Part shown: positions 48,501 to 60,133 of the stretch, piece after piece
Layout: every line of letters begins with the position of its first letter
Numbering within the stretch: the stretch's first letter is position 1
Assembly (NCBI GenBank): GCA_000328365.1
Contig: KB306242.1
Coordinates: forward strand, 1,829 to 65,828
DNA: 64,000 nt
Source: Capitella teleta
Taxonomy: Eukaryota > Annelida > Polychaeta > Capitellidae
Direction of reading: 5' to 3'
Program-made: the position numbers and the translations under genes
The notes under the pieces: generated by a model
Told to the model about the DNA's origin: nothing
Seen by the model: only the letters and a program-made list of their open reading frames with translations
The model's database searches: none

Positions 48501-51500
48501 CCGTTGATTTAATTAACGCCTCTGTCTGTAAGACCTGTCCTGTTGATTGAACGGTGCATGACAAGATCGGGAGGAATTTGTTGAAGTGTTGTCGATTCAA
48601 GTGTTCTTGATTCTCGTCACATAATTTATGATCGTTCTCGTCAAGACTTCTGAGTGGTGTTGTATGACACCACAATCACACAAAGAATTCAATCAATTTT
48701 ATCTCAGTTGATATTGATGATTTTGATCAAGTGAAAAAATATATGTTTTAGAACTAAATTTCCATCTGATTTGTTTTATCTAAATAGAAATAAAAACAGT
48801 TTACTTTATTTACTTACTCGAGGAGTTTTCCATGTGGCTGTAATTGGATGTACTCAAAGAATGATGTAAATGCTATGCTGGCGGTCTACAGGTGCTTCCT
48901 TGTTTGAACAGCTTCTCAATGGCAGCATTTGTTTCCAGATCAAATTAAAATTTAATAATCATTAATTTCTCTTCGTCTTTTCCCAGATGCAACGGAAAGA
49001 GAGAGAAGAATCTAGAAAAGAGGTGAGAGGGTTGAGATTTCTCTTTACTTATGATTTTTTTTCTCATTTCAGGTTGCAGTTCTTGCTCAGTTAGCTCATC
49101 CAAACGTCGTGGCATACAAAGAATCGTTCGAAGGTTTGTTTTCTATTTGTTACAATGAAGCAAGATCAAGATTAGAATGGTGATGTTCACTTTTTGATCT
49201 AAATTGTGATCTTAATCTTGGCCAAAAAATTATGAAATTTGCTATCAATATGTAATTCCTGTTAAATACATATTTCATTTCCAGAGGTTGGCAATCTGTA
49301 CATTGTCATGGATTACTGTGATGGAGGTGAGTTTCAATATTCTAGTCCTTTCCCTCACCATTATATTATTCCACAGGCGATTTATACGGCCGAATAAACG
49401 CACAGAGAGGCATTCTCTTCCCTGAGGACCAGGTACTCATCTTCATTTTTCTCGTCCTCGCTTCCAATTCTGTTAATTTCTTCAGATCCTCGACTGGTTC
49501 GTTCAGACGTGTCTTGCCATTAAACACATTCACGATCGCAAAATTCTACACCGAGACGTGAAATCGCAGGTACGCCGATTCTGGAGTCATTCGTAATCGT
49601 TTTCGTAAATTGGGTTTGAATTCCAGAACATTTTTCTAACAAAGCATGGAATAATTAAACTTGGGGATTTTGGGATATCCAAAGTCCTCAACAGCACAGT
49701 TGAGCTTGCGAGGACGTGCATTGGAACACCGTATTATTTATCACCTGAGATCTGCGAGAACAAACCGTACAACAACAAAAGGTGCGTCTCATTTTGCCGT
49801 CTTCTCTCTTTGATTTCTTGCGTTTTCTTTCTCAGTGATGTGTGGTCACTCGGCTGTGTTCTCTATGAGTTGTGCACGCTGAAACACGCGGTGAGCTTTC
49901 TGTTGCTGGTTTGATCATAAAACGAAATTTATTTTTCAGTTTGAGGCAGGAAATATGAAGAATCTGGTTTTGAAAATAATACGGTTTGCATTTTTAGTTG
50001 CTTTCATATTGAAGATTAAGAACCAATTAATTATTTCACAGAGGTTCATATCCACCTGTTCCACCGAGGTACACGTATGAGCTACGAAGTCTAATTGCTA
50101 CTTTATTTAAACGCAGTCCACGGTAAGATATTACTCGATTCCCTGTGCAGAAATTAAAATTAAAAATCTCATCAGAGATCGGCCATCAATCAACTCCGTG
50201 CTTAGAAAATCGATTCTTCAATCACGAATCAAGAAGTTCCTCTCGGAATCAGTTAGTGTTTCCAATGATTCAAATTTATCATCGCTAACGATTCTATATC
50301 CATGACAGGAGCTTGCTGACGAGTTCAGTCACACTGTAATGCATGGTGTGAAAATCCGCAAAGCCCTTCCTGCTGGTGGAGCTCGTCCTCTGCCTCCAAA
50401 ACCAGCCATAGGTGAGCCTCCACTTTTCTCTCACTCTTATTGCTAACTTCCCTTCGCAGCTAAGAGAGTGGCAGCCACACCTCCACGCTACAACCCTGCG
50501 TCAGTGTACGCTCCGTCAGCAGCTAGAAAATCAAAAGAGAATAACAGGTCGGCTTAAGGAAGATGAGATTTATAATTATTTATGCTCTTTTATTATTTTT
50601 TATTTTATTTTTTTATGCAGGCAATCGGGAGAAAATGTACGCAGACCGGCTTCCGCTGGGCCTAAGAGACCTCCGAGCGGAGGAGCCAGGGGCCCTGGTC
50701 CTTATGTGGTGGGCTGATAAGATTTAGCGGAATTCCATATGTTCATCTTTTTGCAGGATTTGGCTAAGAAACGACAGGAATTGATTGAAAAAGAGAAGAA
50801 ACGTCGAGATGAAGTAAAGAAAAAGGTTTGATAGAAACAAAAATATTCTTTGTCTGAAATACCAACCCCCTCCCCCCTCCCTCCCTCACAGGAACAGTAT
50901 GTCAAGGCTCATCAGAAATTGGTGGAAAAACAGAAAGTGAGTCAATTCAACATATCAGTAATTGTCCTGAATTAATTATTCTTCTTTAGAGCGATCGCAT
51001 CAATAAAGCGCGTGAAGAAGGTTGGCGCAGTGTCATGTCAGACACCATGAGCTCAGAGGACAGTGAGGTTAGTGCAAGGTCACATAGAGGTCATTTATTT
51101 TAATGCTGATTGCAGAAAAAAAATCGCTCTTTAAAAAAAAAGCCACGGGTATGTGTTGAGTTCTTAATGTTAAGTTATGAATTAAGTCAACAAACCTTCC
51201 ATTGTATAATTGCATGTGTCGTATATGGTGTTGGATTCTTTGATCTAAGTAACCCTGGAAATGTTGTTAAGAACCCATAGTTACGATGCTAACTAAGAAT
51301 GCTGGTGAAACCTGAAGCATTCATTACCACAGAATCGTCCTTAACTTCAAATATTGACACTCGCTTGATTATACCAGCAACTGGGTTTGGCTGGAAAGTC
51401 AGTGAATCTCTGAAAACTGACGGAATTTCTTGTCGGTCATGTGACTAATAATGCTTGATGCTATTCAACGGAATTTAACACCAAAGTTACATAATCTCGA

Positions 51501-54500
51501 TTAACTGCACACAGAGCATAACATCTCTTCTACATTTCATTCAGATTGCCAAGAAGGACGATGTGGGCAGACCTTTGCCGTCTCCAAAAGTAAGAATTTG
51601 TAAATTTTTCACAGGCAAAAAATTATCGCCTAATTTTGCAGGTTCCTCCGTTAGCTGCAGGGCAACGGGATCGTGGTAACTTTGATCAATATCACGACTG
51701 GCTGAACAAGTTGGAGGCTGACCGGAAGGCTAACAACCAGGCGGCTCCCTGTAGGCCGATTGGTGAGTGAATGATACAACGGACAGTGTCTCTGGTCTAG
51801 AAATCCTTGAGGCTCTGCTGCATAGAATTCAGGCTCTACAAGTATCTGTTGAGTGGAGCATTATGTTTTTTTCTTTTTCAGGTCAAGCCGGGTTTGATCC
51901 AATGCAGGCAGCGAAAGAAGGCAACAAAGCTGGGTCAGACTTTGTTTACTCGCTGATTATCACGTTTAATTTCTTGTTTACCAGGGTGATTGCAAGAGAT
52001 GCAGCTGACAAAGCTAAAGTGAAAGAAGAGTTTTATCTTCGTAGACGTGAAGCAGCCGTGAACAGAGCCAGGGGCAAGCGCGACCTCCACGCTCCATCCG
52101 TAGGTCGTCTTGTTTCTGCGTGACCTTTCAACTCCTCTTCCCCCATGCAGGGCGTAGCTGCTGCCATCTCTCCACGCATTGGACCGACCCCTGTTGTGGT
52201 CAGTCGTCCATCTGAGAAGGACGTCCAAGAGCAAGTGAGTGATGCATAGTTGTGTTGGCTTCACTGTGGTTGCTGTTCTTTCAGGAGTATTTAGCTCGCT
52301 TGCGACAGATTCGTTTGCAGAATTACAACGAACGCAAAGGCGTAAAAGAGAAGGCAAGTCCGAAGGTTGATCCCAAGTACAAGGTCAGTTATCGATTGAT
52401 TGATTGGTTGATTGATTGATTTTAACAGCCTCCGATTGACCCTAAGAATGACCCTGAGCTACGTAAGAAGAAGATTGAAGCTTTGCGTGTGCAAGCGGAC
52501 GAGAGAGCAAAGAAATTGAAGGAAGATTTGAGGAAGAAACGCAGAGAAGCGTACGAACAAGAACAGAAGAGGATTCGTGAGAAGCTGATTAGCAGACCAG
52601 CTGAGCAGTGAGTCTGTGTTTCATCTCATTCAGCATTAAACCCTTGCATCTCTAAAGACACAAACCAACGCCTGCTGTGAAACCAGCGCCTCCAATGACA
52701 GAAGCCATGAAAGCCATCGGAGTCATCAAGGAAACTCCTCCGTATGTCAATCATATGAGGTCGATGACCCCTTGACCTGACCTTATTATACAGAGCGACC
52801 CCGGAGCCATGTCCCATCGGAATGACGGCTGCTATGAAAGCGATTGGAGCGGTCGCTGATTCACCAAAAACTGAGTTACAGCGCAAGAAAGAAGAAATTC
52901 TGAAGAGATTAAACGCCAAGGTTTCTCCAACTCTCTTGCTGCTCCCATGACTCTCCCTTTCTTCCCTCAGCCCCTGTTCCCTTCCAATCCCACGCAAGAG
53001 CCTCCTGCAGCCGCAGCTGAGCCGGCAGCTCCAGCTGCTCCTGAGCGCCACAAGTGGGGAGAAGTTGTGCGTCTGCCTGAAAAGACCCTTGAAGTAACTG
53101 GGTCACAGATGGAAGGTGGCCACCTTGCTTTCAGGTGCCTTGATGCATTTTAAAACATCATTTTTTTTCTCTTCAGCTACGAATCTGGTGACGGAGGAAG
53201 GACGCAAGCAGTGGGCTTCTCCGCACGGCACAGTGCTCAATGTGCTGCAACAGGCCAAGTTGACTGACACAACTGAGAGTGAATCATCCATTCCATCCAC
53301 TCCTCCTGCTGCTGGCTCCACTGTCACCATAGGTAGGGAATGAGCATCACATGGCATAGTAATAATGTCTAATGAATATTCATGTATGAATTATATGGAG
53401 GCACTTTCAACATTTGCGCTATTGTTTACAGACCCTCTGAAGGCTGAAGGCAGTGCTCCGTGCATTGGAAGCACGTTCACTGTGGCTCATAACGCCAAAG
53501 GAACTGTAGTCATCAAGAAGGCAGAGGTCACGGTGTCAATCATTGCTGAGGAGGCGGAGTCAACGGAGGTCAAAGGTGAAATATATCTTAAACTTTACTG
53601 ATTATGGCATCATTCTCTACTTTTGCTCCTTAATTTGTAGAACCTGATGAAGAAGAAAGTGAAACTAAGGACAGCCCACGGTCAAGGAGACGCAAATCGA
53701 GGTCAAGGTCGCACAGTCCACATGTTAAGCCCACAGGTGACGACAGTTTTGCCAGCATATATTTGTTCTTGTAATCTCGTGATTTCCAGAGCTTTTCAAC
53801 AAAGTTCAGTTGGATGAAGGGACTGTTCTGAATGAGGACGACCTCAAAATGGAGGACGCCGAGGAATCTGTCCTCGAGGAACCGAAAGATATCAAAGCAC
53901 AGACTCTGGTTGTGGACCTCAAGCAGGTAGCGAACCCTAAAGGAACGGGATTCTTGATGGGGCTAACGACTGGAAACTTTGACACTGACGTTAAAGTGGG
54001 TCAATACGATGCCTTTCAATCATTTTCAACCCCTGCGATTTCATTCCAGCTGCTACGCACATGTTCCGAGCCGGATTTAAGCAAACTGTTCAAGACTGTT
54101 GCTGAGGCAGAAATGGCGGATGAGATTATGAGTTGCCGTGAAGACGCGAATAAGAGCATCGCTTTGGGAGAGGAGTTAATGGCAGACAGTGAAGAGGAGA
54201 AGTTGGAGGAGGAGGAGGATGAGGAGGTGGGAGGAGTTTTGTGTTTTAAGATGTTTGCAATTTTATGTTTGAATATTTTAGGAGGAATCTGGAATTGAGT
54301 ATAATACGGAGGACTTATCCTCTGCTCTAGAGGCTCAGTTGAGAGCATCCTGCGACACTGACTCCGAAGAGGAGGTGGAGGAGGGGGAGAAGGATGAGGC
54401 AAAGGAGGAGGCCAAAGAAGGTGGTGAGGTCACTAAGGGAGAAGAGTTGGTTGACGATGAGGAAGAGGAGGAAGAGGAAGAGGAAGGAAATGCCACAGAT

Positions 54501-55744
54501 GACGAAGATGATTTAGAGACATTGCGTGAGAGCATGATGAGTCTCTTGGAGAACAATGGTGAAATACTGATTGATTGATTGATTGATTGATTGAATGATT
54601 GATGGCTTCTGTAGATGAAGAGGAGGTGCTCTCTCCTCTTGCGACGAAGAAGAAGAAGAAAATTGTGAAGAAAAGCAAAGGGACGAAGAAAGGAAAGAAG
54701 AAGACAGAAAAGTGAGAAATGAAATATTTCTAAATTATTGATTTTATAATTCATGTCCACAATTTCAGGGGATTAAGTAAGAAATGGAGTGAGGAATCGG
54801 TGGAAGATCTCAAGTCCATGAGGGAAACAATGAAGAGCGTCCTCAAAGATGCAAAAGGTAAGCCTTAAAATTGAACTTAATAATTTCACTTCTATTTTAT
54901 TAAATGTTAAAGAATCCAATTTGACCAAAGTGAGCGAAGTTACCAGCGGTGGTGATGCAGTTAAAAGTGCTAACATCATGCCAGGAAAAGAGAGCTGGCA
55001 AGAAGGTGCGGCATGTCAGTCTTATGTCCTCGTGTTAACTCTTCCTTACGCAGATGATAACGAGGATGACGATGATTACTTTGAAGAGGAAGATATGTTC
55101 TCTCGCTTGGAGGAATCGCGAGCAAAGCTAGAGAAAGAGCTTGGTTGCGATACGTTCCTCAACGCTTACAAAACCGTGCAGGTGAGATTGCAGTCACGCT
55201 ATGCCACTTGCTAACAATACTACACTCAATGGCTTCGTTTTAATTTGTATAATTTTATCATGTAATTATAAATTTGAAAATCTCATTTTTTTTTCCTTTG
55301 TTCCAATCAGGATCACTGTAAAAAGGTGAGAACCTACATCTCGGCAGAGTTAGTTCTCTCTGAATTTCACTACTAATTCAGGGAAGAAAATCTCTGCTAT
55401 CTCTGTGGCTTATAAATATCCTGATTCTGTGTGTAATTATTTGAAACTAATTAACTAATCATTATAACGAGCCATGTTTTATTTTTAAATTGTGAAATTA
55501 TGACGCTCTCAGTGGTTATGTTAATTTTAGCATTTTTTTTTTAAACTAGGCGATCCATGAAGATGAGGAAGAAAACATGGAACAAGGCGTTGAACCCGTC
55601 AGTAAGATACTAGGGAACGAACACATGCATCTCTATCCCAGCATCCTTCAGCTTGTCATGGCAGATGGTGTCTTCACCGAGGGTGAGGGAAACTGAGTTC
55701 TCAGGATAATCATTTGATTTCTTTCGCTTTCAGATAACGAATAA
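45551..55744 (+). CDS. NEK1: NEK1 serine/threonine kinase (about 40 exons, 1316 aa)
   Basis: NIMA-related kinase; animal NEK1 acts in cilia, centrosomes and the DNA-damage response. Kinase domain (about 1-260): [12 protein letters not shown]-loop, VVKEI lysine, HRDVKSQN catalytic loop, [26 protein letters not shown] activation segment, [19 protein letters not shown]. Then basic coiled-coil stretches including [19 protein letters not shown], an acidic middle (KE/E runs at 54170-54520), and a C-terminal block ([16 protein letters not shown] ... [20 protein letters not shown], ending EDNE). It matches vertebrate NEK1 along its whole length. All phases fit from 45551 to TAA 55742-55744. The upstream ATG at 45545 is also in frame; I chose 45551 because it gives the family's MEKYVR start. 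Introns are mostly 45-60 bp, except intron 1 (3.3 kb) and 51068-51544. Confidence 0.95.
45699..46012. mobile_element. MITE with ~23-45-bp inverted ends, in NEK1 intron 1
   Basis: Left end GCCTGTTTTTCTTTCAACTT (45699-) is the reverse complement of the right end (AAGTTGAAAGAAAAACAGGC, to 46012). The pairing continues inward with differences (TTTGGACCGTGACGTCA versus the complement of TGACATCACAGTCCAGG). It is ~314 bp with no coding capacity. A target duplication was not clear, so the superfamily is unknown. Confidence 0.7.
46376..47425. mobile_element. hAT-type MITE with 8-bp target duplication, in NEK1 intron 1
   Basis: Ends TAGGGCTGGGCG and CGCCCAGCCCTA are perfect inverted repeats, and AAAAGGAC flanks both sides (46368-46375 and 47426-47433). 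The 8-bp duplication indicates the hAT superfamily. Just inside both ends lie repeated ACGGATA/TATCCGT strings that pair with each other. Length is 1050 bp, no transposase. A related left end occurs at 61457. Confidence 0.85.
47434..48986. other. remainder of NEK1 intron 1
   Basis: AT-rich and non-coding; ends in the TTTTCCCAG acceptor at 48986. Nothing else recognised. Confidence 0.6.
55311..55325 (+). other. 15-nt NEK1 microexon
   Basis: GATCACTGTAAAAAG (DHCKK) lies between a CCAATCAG acceptor and a GTGAG donor. It is in phase 0 on both sides, so inclusion or skipping adds or removes five residues between KTVQ and AIHEDE, next to the conserved C-terminal block. Confidence 0.6.
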
Positions 55745-55745
55745 A
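55740..55745 (+). terminator. AATAAA overlapping the NEK1 stop codon
   Basis: The last codons GAA TAA plus the next base form AATAAA. It is uncertain whether it is used; no stronger hexamer was noticed in the next ~150 bp. Confidence 0.35.
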
Positions 55746-56940
55746 GTTAGGCATCCATCACTGAGAAACTGCCCATCACGACTTCTTTTTCTGTGTTCGA
55801 CTGGTTTCTTTTTTGCTTATATTGATTTTGTTTTCTGCTTCTGTGATACACCTCCTGCTTATTCAGATCTCAATATTATTAAATGATTAATTAATTGATT
55901 TGTGTGATATTTGTTATAATGACCCTAATTTATTTTCGGATTTATAAGTTAATCATATAATATGTGTAATCCACAACATGGGACCAATTGTATTTCACAA
56001 ATATTTTTGCTTTATACATTCTTCAATTATTAATACTTAGTTGAGTTTTCCTTTTGTGTTTAGATTATTATTCAACGTGCACCTTTTGTATGGAAATTGA
56101 ATAAAAAAAAAACATTCTTTTTGGATGATTTTGAATTCAATTGAATTTTGGTTGAATTGAATTGAATTATGGTTATTGCTGTAAGGAATATATAACAACT
56201 TACAAATCTTGTATGATGTACATAAATAATGTGCGTCCGAGCAGATGATGGCAAAGCCAAAAATCAAGAAAATTATTCTTCCTCTCTGGCCAAACACTCC
56301 AAGGGACTTACAATTGCTGGGTGTTACTCTTTGCATTCGTGCATGCTAGCGAGAGGCCAAGATCCAATTAATAATTATGATTGGATATGCTTTGACCGCG
56401 ACCATTGTGCTAAATTAATCACAAATTAAAATTGCACACGCGTGGGTCATGTTGCATAATTAAATAAAAGATGACAATTGGTGACTATACCAAGTCTACA
56501 TGTATTGAAATAATTTTTCTGCCTAACGGCCTAATTTCAACTCATGAGCTATGAGTGAGGCTACAGTGTCGTCTATTTCTAGTCTATTAGTGCGTACTAT
56601 TGTAATGAGACCGCATAATTATTATATCGGCATATACTCCCTAAATCCCGACGCCCGGGAAGAAATTTGGCAGAAAGAAATTTCGCCAGGAACACCGGAA
56701 GTTGATGTTTGCATAATAATTTTATAGAATTTTGTTTGGTTACTCTTAATGCTTTTACCAGAGTGACCGTCATCGTAACTGCAAGTAAGAACTAAGAATT
56801 TTCTTCATTTGTGTTAACTTGTGAAGATGCTTGAGCTGGTAACATCAGGAAGGTTTGCGTGGAGTAGCAGTCCTAACTGTGCCTGACGATGGGCGATAAA
56901 AGGGGACCTAATAGGTTTCGAACAGGGGACTGAGGAGGAG
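55746..56940. other. intergenic, AT-rich
   Basis: TTGAATTGAATTGAATT-type short tandem repeats around 56130-56170. No gene seen. Confidence 0.4.
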
Positions 56941-57047
56941 TTACAGTTGTAGTCGTGCCACTCCTTTCAGCTGGCTCCTGCGTCGCTTCAGCCTTTCAAG
57001 CGACGCAGGAGCCAGCCGAAAGGAGTGGCACGGCTATTACAGTTGTA
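56941..57047. mobile_element. 85-bp foldback insertion with 11-bp target duplication
   Basis: TTACAGTTGTA occurs at 56941-56951 and again at 57037-57047. Between them lies an almost perfect hairpin: arms 56954-56988 and 56998-57032 (35 bp, one mismatch), loop CAGCCTTTC. The arms are far more GC-rich than the surroundings. No homologous copy was noticed elsewhere in the window. Confidence 0.8.
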
Positions 57048-57564
57048 TTCTCATAATTAAATTGAATATTCTGTCATGATAAAGCATGGCATAAATTAGC
57101 TCCCCAAGCCGTAGCGTAGTGCACACAACGCTACTGCATGAACAGGTCTATGTAACGGCGACTATATTTTAGAGCAATATCATTTATATCATGCCGAATC
57201 CTCCGACAATGTAAGAATGTTTTTAGCAGCTAAATGTATTTAGAAATCGAAAAATAACCACCACTTGAGCTGTTACATGAGAAAATGAATAGTAATCAAT
57301 ATAAATACCCAGATTGTGGAAGTTTGGTCAAACAACTTCTCCACCATTGTTGTTCTCGCGTGGAAATATTGCGAGATCACGCGTGATCTTCAAAGAATTC
57401 TACAGCTTCACAAAAATTCACAATTCACTGTTGCAATGGGAGTCAATGGCGATACTCAGTAGCGGTGTGTGGGAACTGCTCCGCTACCCTTGGGGAGCTA
57501 GGCATAAATCCATTTGGTATATTACTATATATTGATGCAACGGTTTCCCAGTTTAGCCTGAGTC

Positions 57565-57631
57565 AGAGATAAAGAATCAAGGGATATTTCAAATAGGCCC
57601 TATTTCACACATCCCTTGATCCTTTATCTCT
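57565..57631. other. 67-nt hairpin, pre-miRNA-like
   Basis: Arms 57565-57585 and 57611-57631 pair over 21 bp with one mismatch, enclosing a 25-nt loop. Dimensions resemble an animal pre-miRNA, but a small foldback repeat is equally possible. No expression evidence is available. Confidence 0.45.
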
Positions 57632-57990
57632 ATTATAGGGGTCATATTGACGATCACAGGATAATTAAGTCAGTGTCCACAATTTTCTATGATAGACACA
57701 GCTCAAACAATACAGATACTAGTCCCAGTAATGGCATAGTGTATTTCCGTCTTATATAGGGTATAGTGATTCTGATAAGCGTGAATTTTAATTTAAGCCA
57801 TATCACTCCGATTTACTAAAATGACAATGTCTAACATTCATGAAATTAGGTTATGGATCACATATTTTTGGAACAATGATGACAGTTAATAGTTATATAA
57901 TTAATGACCATACAAACCAATACAGTTCAATGAACAATATTAACTTCATAAAAACATTTATAATTTTATATTATTTATTTCAGAATTGAG
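57632..57990. other. upstream flank of the BTB gene
   Basis: AT-rich, non-coding. A splice acceptor-like TATTTATTTCAG ends at 57984, six bases before the ATG, so a non-coding first exon further upstream is likely. Confidence 0.5.
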
Positions 57991-59721
57991 ATGGATTTGC
58001 ACCTGAGGACATTCATGCGTTCCCTCCGTAGAATGAGGGAGAATGAAGCCATGACTGACGTGACCCTCAAGCTGCCGGACGAATCAACCATTGCCTGCCA
58101 CAAACTCATCTTGATGGCAGCCAGCTCGTTCTTCGAATCCATGTTTCAATCTGGACTGAAGGAAAGCATTGATAATTATGTCAAGCTGGAGTTCACCGAC
58201 TCAGACACCATCCGAGCTCTGGTGGAGTATATTTACTCAGGCGAGATAGAAGTGAACAAGGAGAATGTGCAAACCCTGGTGGCAGCCAGTGAGTTCCTTT
58301 TCTTGGAGGACTTGAAGGCAAATTGCGATGATTACCTGGCGACACTCATCCAATCCTCTAACCACCAAGATTTACGTGATTTTGGCCAGAAATTCAATCT
58401 GAAGAAGCTTCTCTCTTCTACCCATGAGTTTTATCTCAGCCATTTCCAAGAGATGATTGAGACGCCTTCATTTACAAATTTGACAGAGGAGGAGTTGGTG
58501 GCTTTGGTTTCGGATGATCGTCTGAATGCTAAGAGTGAAGACATGGTCTTTGAATCAGTGGTTCAATGGGTGAAGGAAGATCCAGAACAGAGGAAGGAGG
58601 CCTTCCCCAGAATTGCTCCTCTGATTCGTTTTCCTTTGTGCACACAAAAAACCCTCACTAAGATAGTCAATTGCGAACAGTTGATGTGGAATGCAGAATG
58701 CATGCGGCTGGTCTCAGAGGCACAGCAGTCTCAGTTCCACGCTGGCATTAATCGTGTTGATAATTCAAGAACAACTCCGAGAGGCAACAAGACTGATTAT
58801 CTTGTGCGGGTGTTCAACGATGAGAGAGGCTATGTTAATTTCGAATCTACAATGGAAATTGATGTCACTGAAGTGGTTGAAGATATGGAACCACTCGAGT
58901 GGATGCATCCCTTGGAGAAAGAGTATTACGCCACCGTTGCTCAACATAGAGATCCAGCGGACTTCAAGCCACCTCGATGGGAAGTCAACACACTTGATTT
59001 CAACATCGACCTTACAAAGGGCAAAGTTCAATTCGTGAGTAATGGGATTATTTGGATCATCGTTAACGATTGTCGCATATCTGTCGACATCAAATCAAAG
59101 AAAATCACAGCCCATCCATGGAAGAACCCCAGTGTTGGCTGGAGGTTGTTGCTCACAGATCACGCTGTCGTGTCGGTCAGTGGCAAACGAATTGAAAGTT
59201 TCAACAAGAGCGGATCTGGTCATCAATGGAGATGCGAACGACTGCTGAAAGAAGTGAGCTCGCCTCTACTCATCCACTTACCTGACTTGTGCCTTGAAGT
59301 TGTTTACATAATTGAAGGCAATGTTCCAAATCCCAACCCAAATCCAAATTCCCGAACTACTCAAAAGTTTCATCTGCGGAGCGGATCTTGTTCAATGTGT
59401 TGTTCAATGCCTGGTGAATGCACAGACGGTCAAGCAGTGGGTCTCAACAGTCAGATTTACGTTCTTGGAGGCAAAGAGCGAGTCTGCTTCAGATATGACC
59501 CCTCAAAAGATACATGGAGTGTTCTCTCTCGACCACCTCATGCTTCCACGTCAGCAGCCAGTGTGGTCGTCTGGAGGGGCAACATCATCTTGAAGGACAG
59601 CCATACTCAGGTCTACAATCCTGCGATTGACTGCTGGAGTGTCAGAGAGGGAATACATCTCTTCAATGGCGAAACTTATGAATTTGCAACAAAATTGCTT
59701 TGCGTGATGCGCCTCTAAATG
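57991..59721 (+). CDS. BTB-BACK protein with degenerate kelch-like C-terminus, intronless CDS
   Basis: A 575-aa KLHL-type protein. BTB/POZ domain (about 10-125): MTDVTLKLPDESTIACHKLI, AASSFFESMFQSGLKES, ALVEYIYSGEI, VAASEFLFLEDLKANCDDYL. BACK domain (about 130-235): LRDFGQKFNLKKL, LTEEELVALVSDDRLN, VFESVVQWVKEDPEQR, PLIRFPLCTQKTL. The C-terminal 330 residues hold few clear kelch blades; IYVLGGKERVCFRYDPSKDTW near the end is the best. Most family members are CUL3 ubiquitin-ligase substrate adaptors, with BTB binding CUL3 and the propeller binding substrate. With the blades so weak, the target-binding part may be divergent. Poly(A) signal AATAAA is at 60128-60133. Stop at 59716-59718. Confidence 0.88.
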
Positions 59722-59999
59722 CCATGACATAATTTGCATGCATACCATATTTGGTCAATTGACCTATGATATTGATACCAAATTCACATTTGTTTTACCG
59801 GTACTAGTATTCTGCATGAATGATATGTATGAAATTCGCTCGTGTTTATCTGTGCCCACTTTTAAATCAAAACTATTATCTTTTTATTCGAACAAAATGT
59901 GTTTTTATGATGTCAATAACTCATGCACATGGACTTCTACCTGCTTTTACCATACTTGATTTTTACCCTAATTTCCTTGACACATATTCTTTGTTGTCA

Positions 60000-60005
<6 letters not shown>

Positions 60006-60037
<32 letters not shown>
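60006..60037. repeat. poly-T run
   Basis: About 31 T in a row within the 3' UTR of the BTB gene. Similar A or T runs occur at 13021-13049, 40707-40740, 42863-42887 and 62313-62338. Confidence 0.9.
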
Positions 60038-60039
<2 letters not shown>

Positions 60040-60133
60040 CTGGCTGTTCTTATAGGTTTTCCTGTTCTGCCATGTTGTTGCATGCATTGATTTCATTGTA
60101 CATATTATTTTTGCATGCATGAAGCTTAATAAA

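Noticed and set aside
54335-54760. serine-rich minus-strand frames
   Set aside because: Antisense of the Glu-rich NEK1 exon; GAG/GAA runs read as serine and proline on the other strand.
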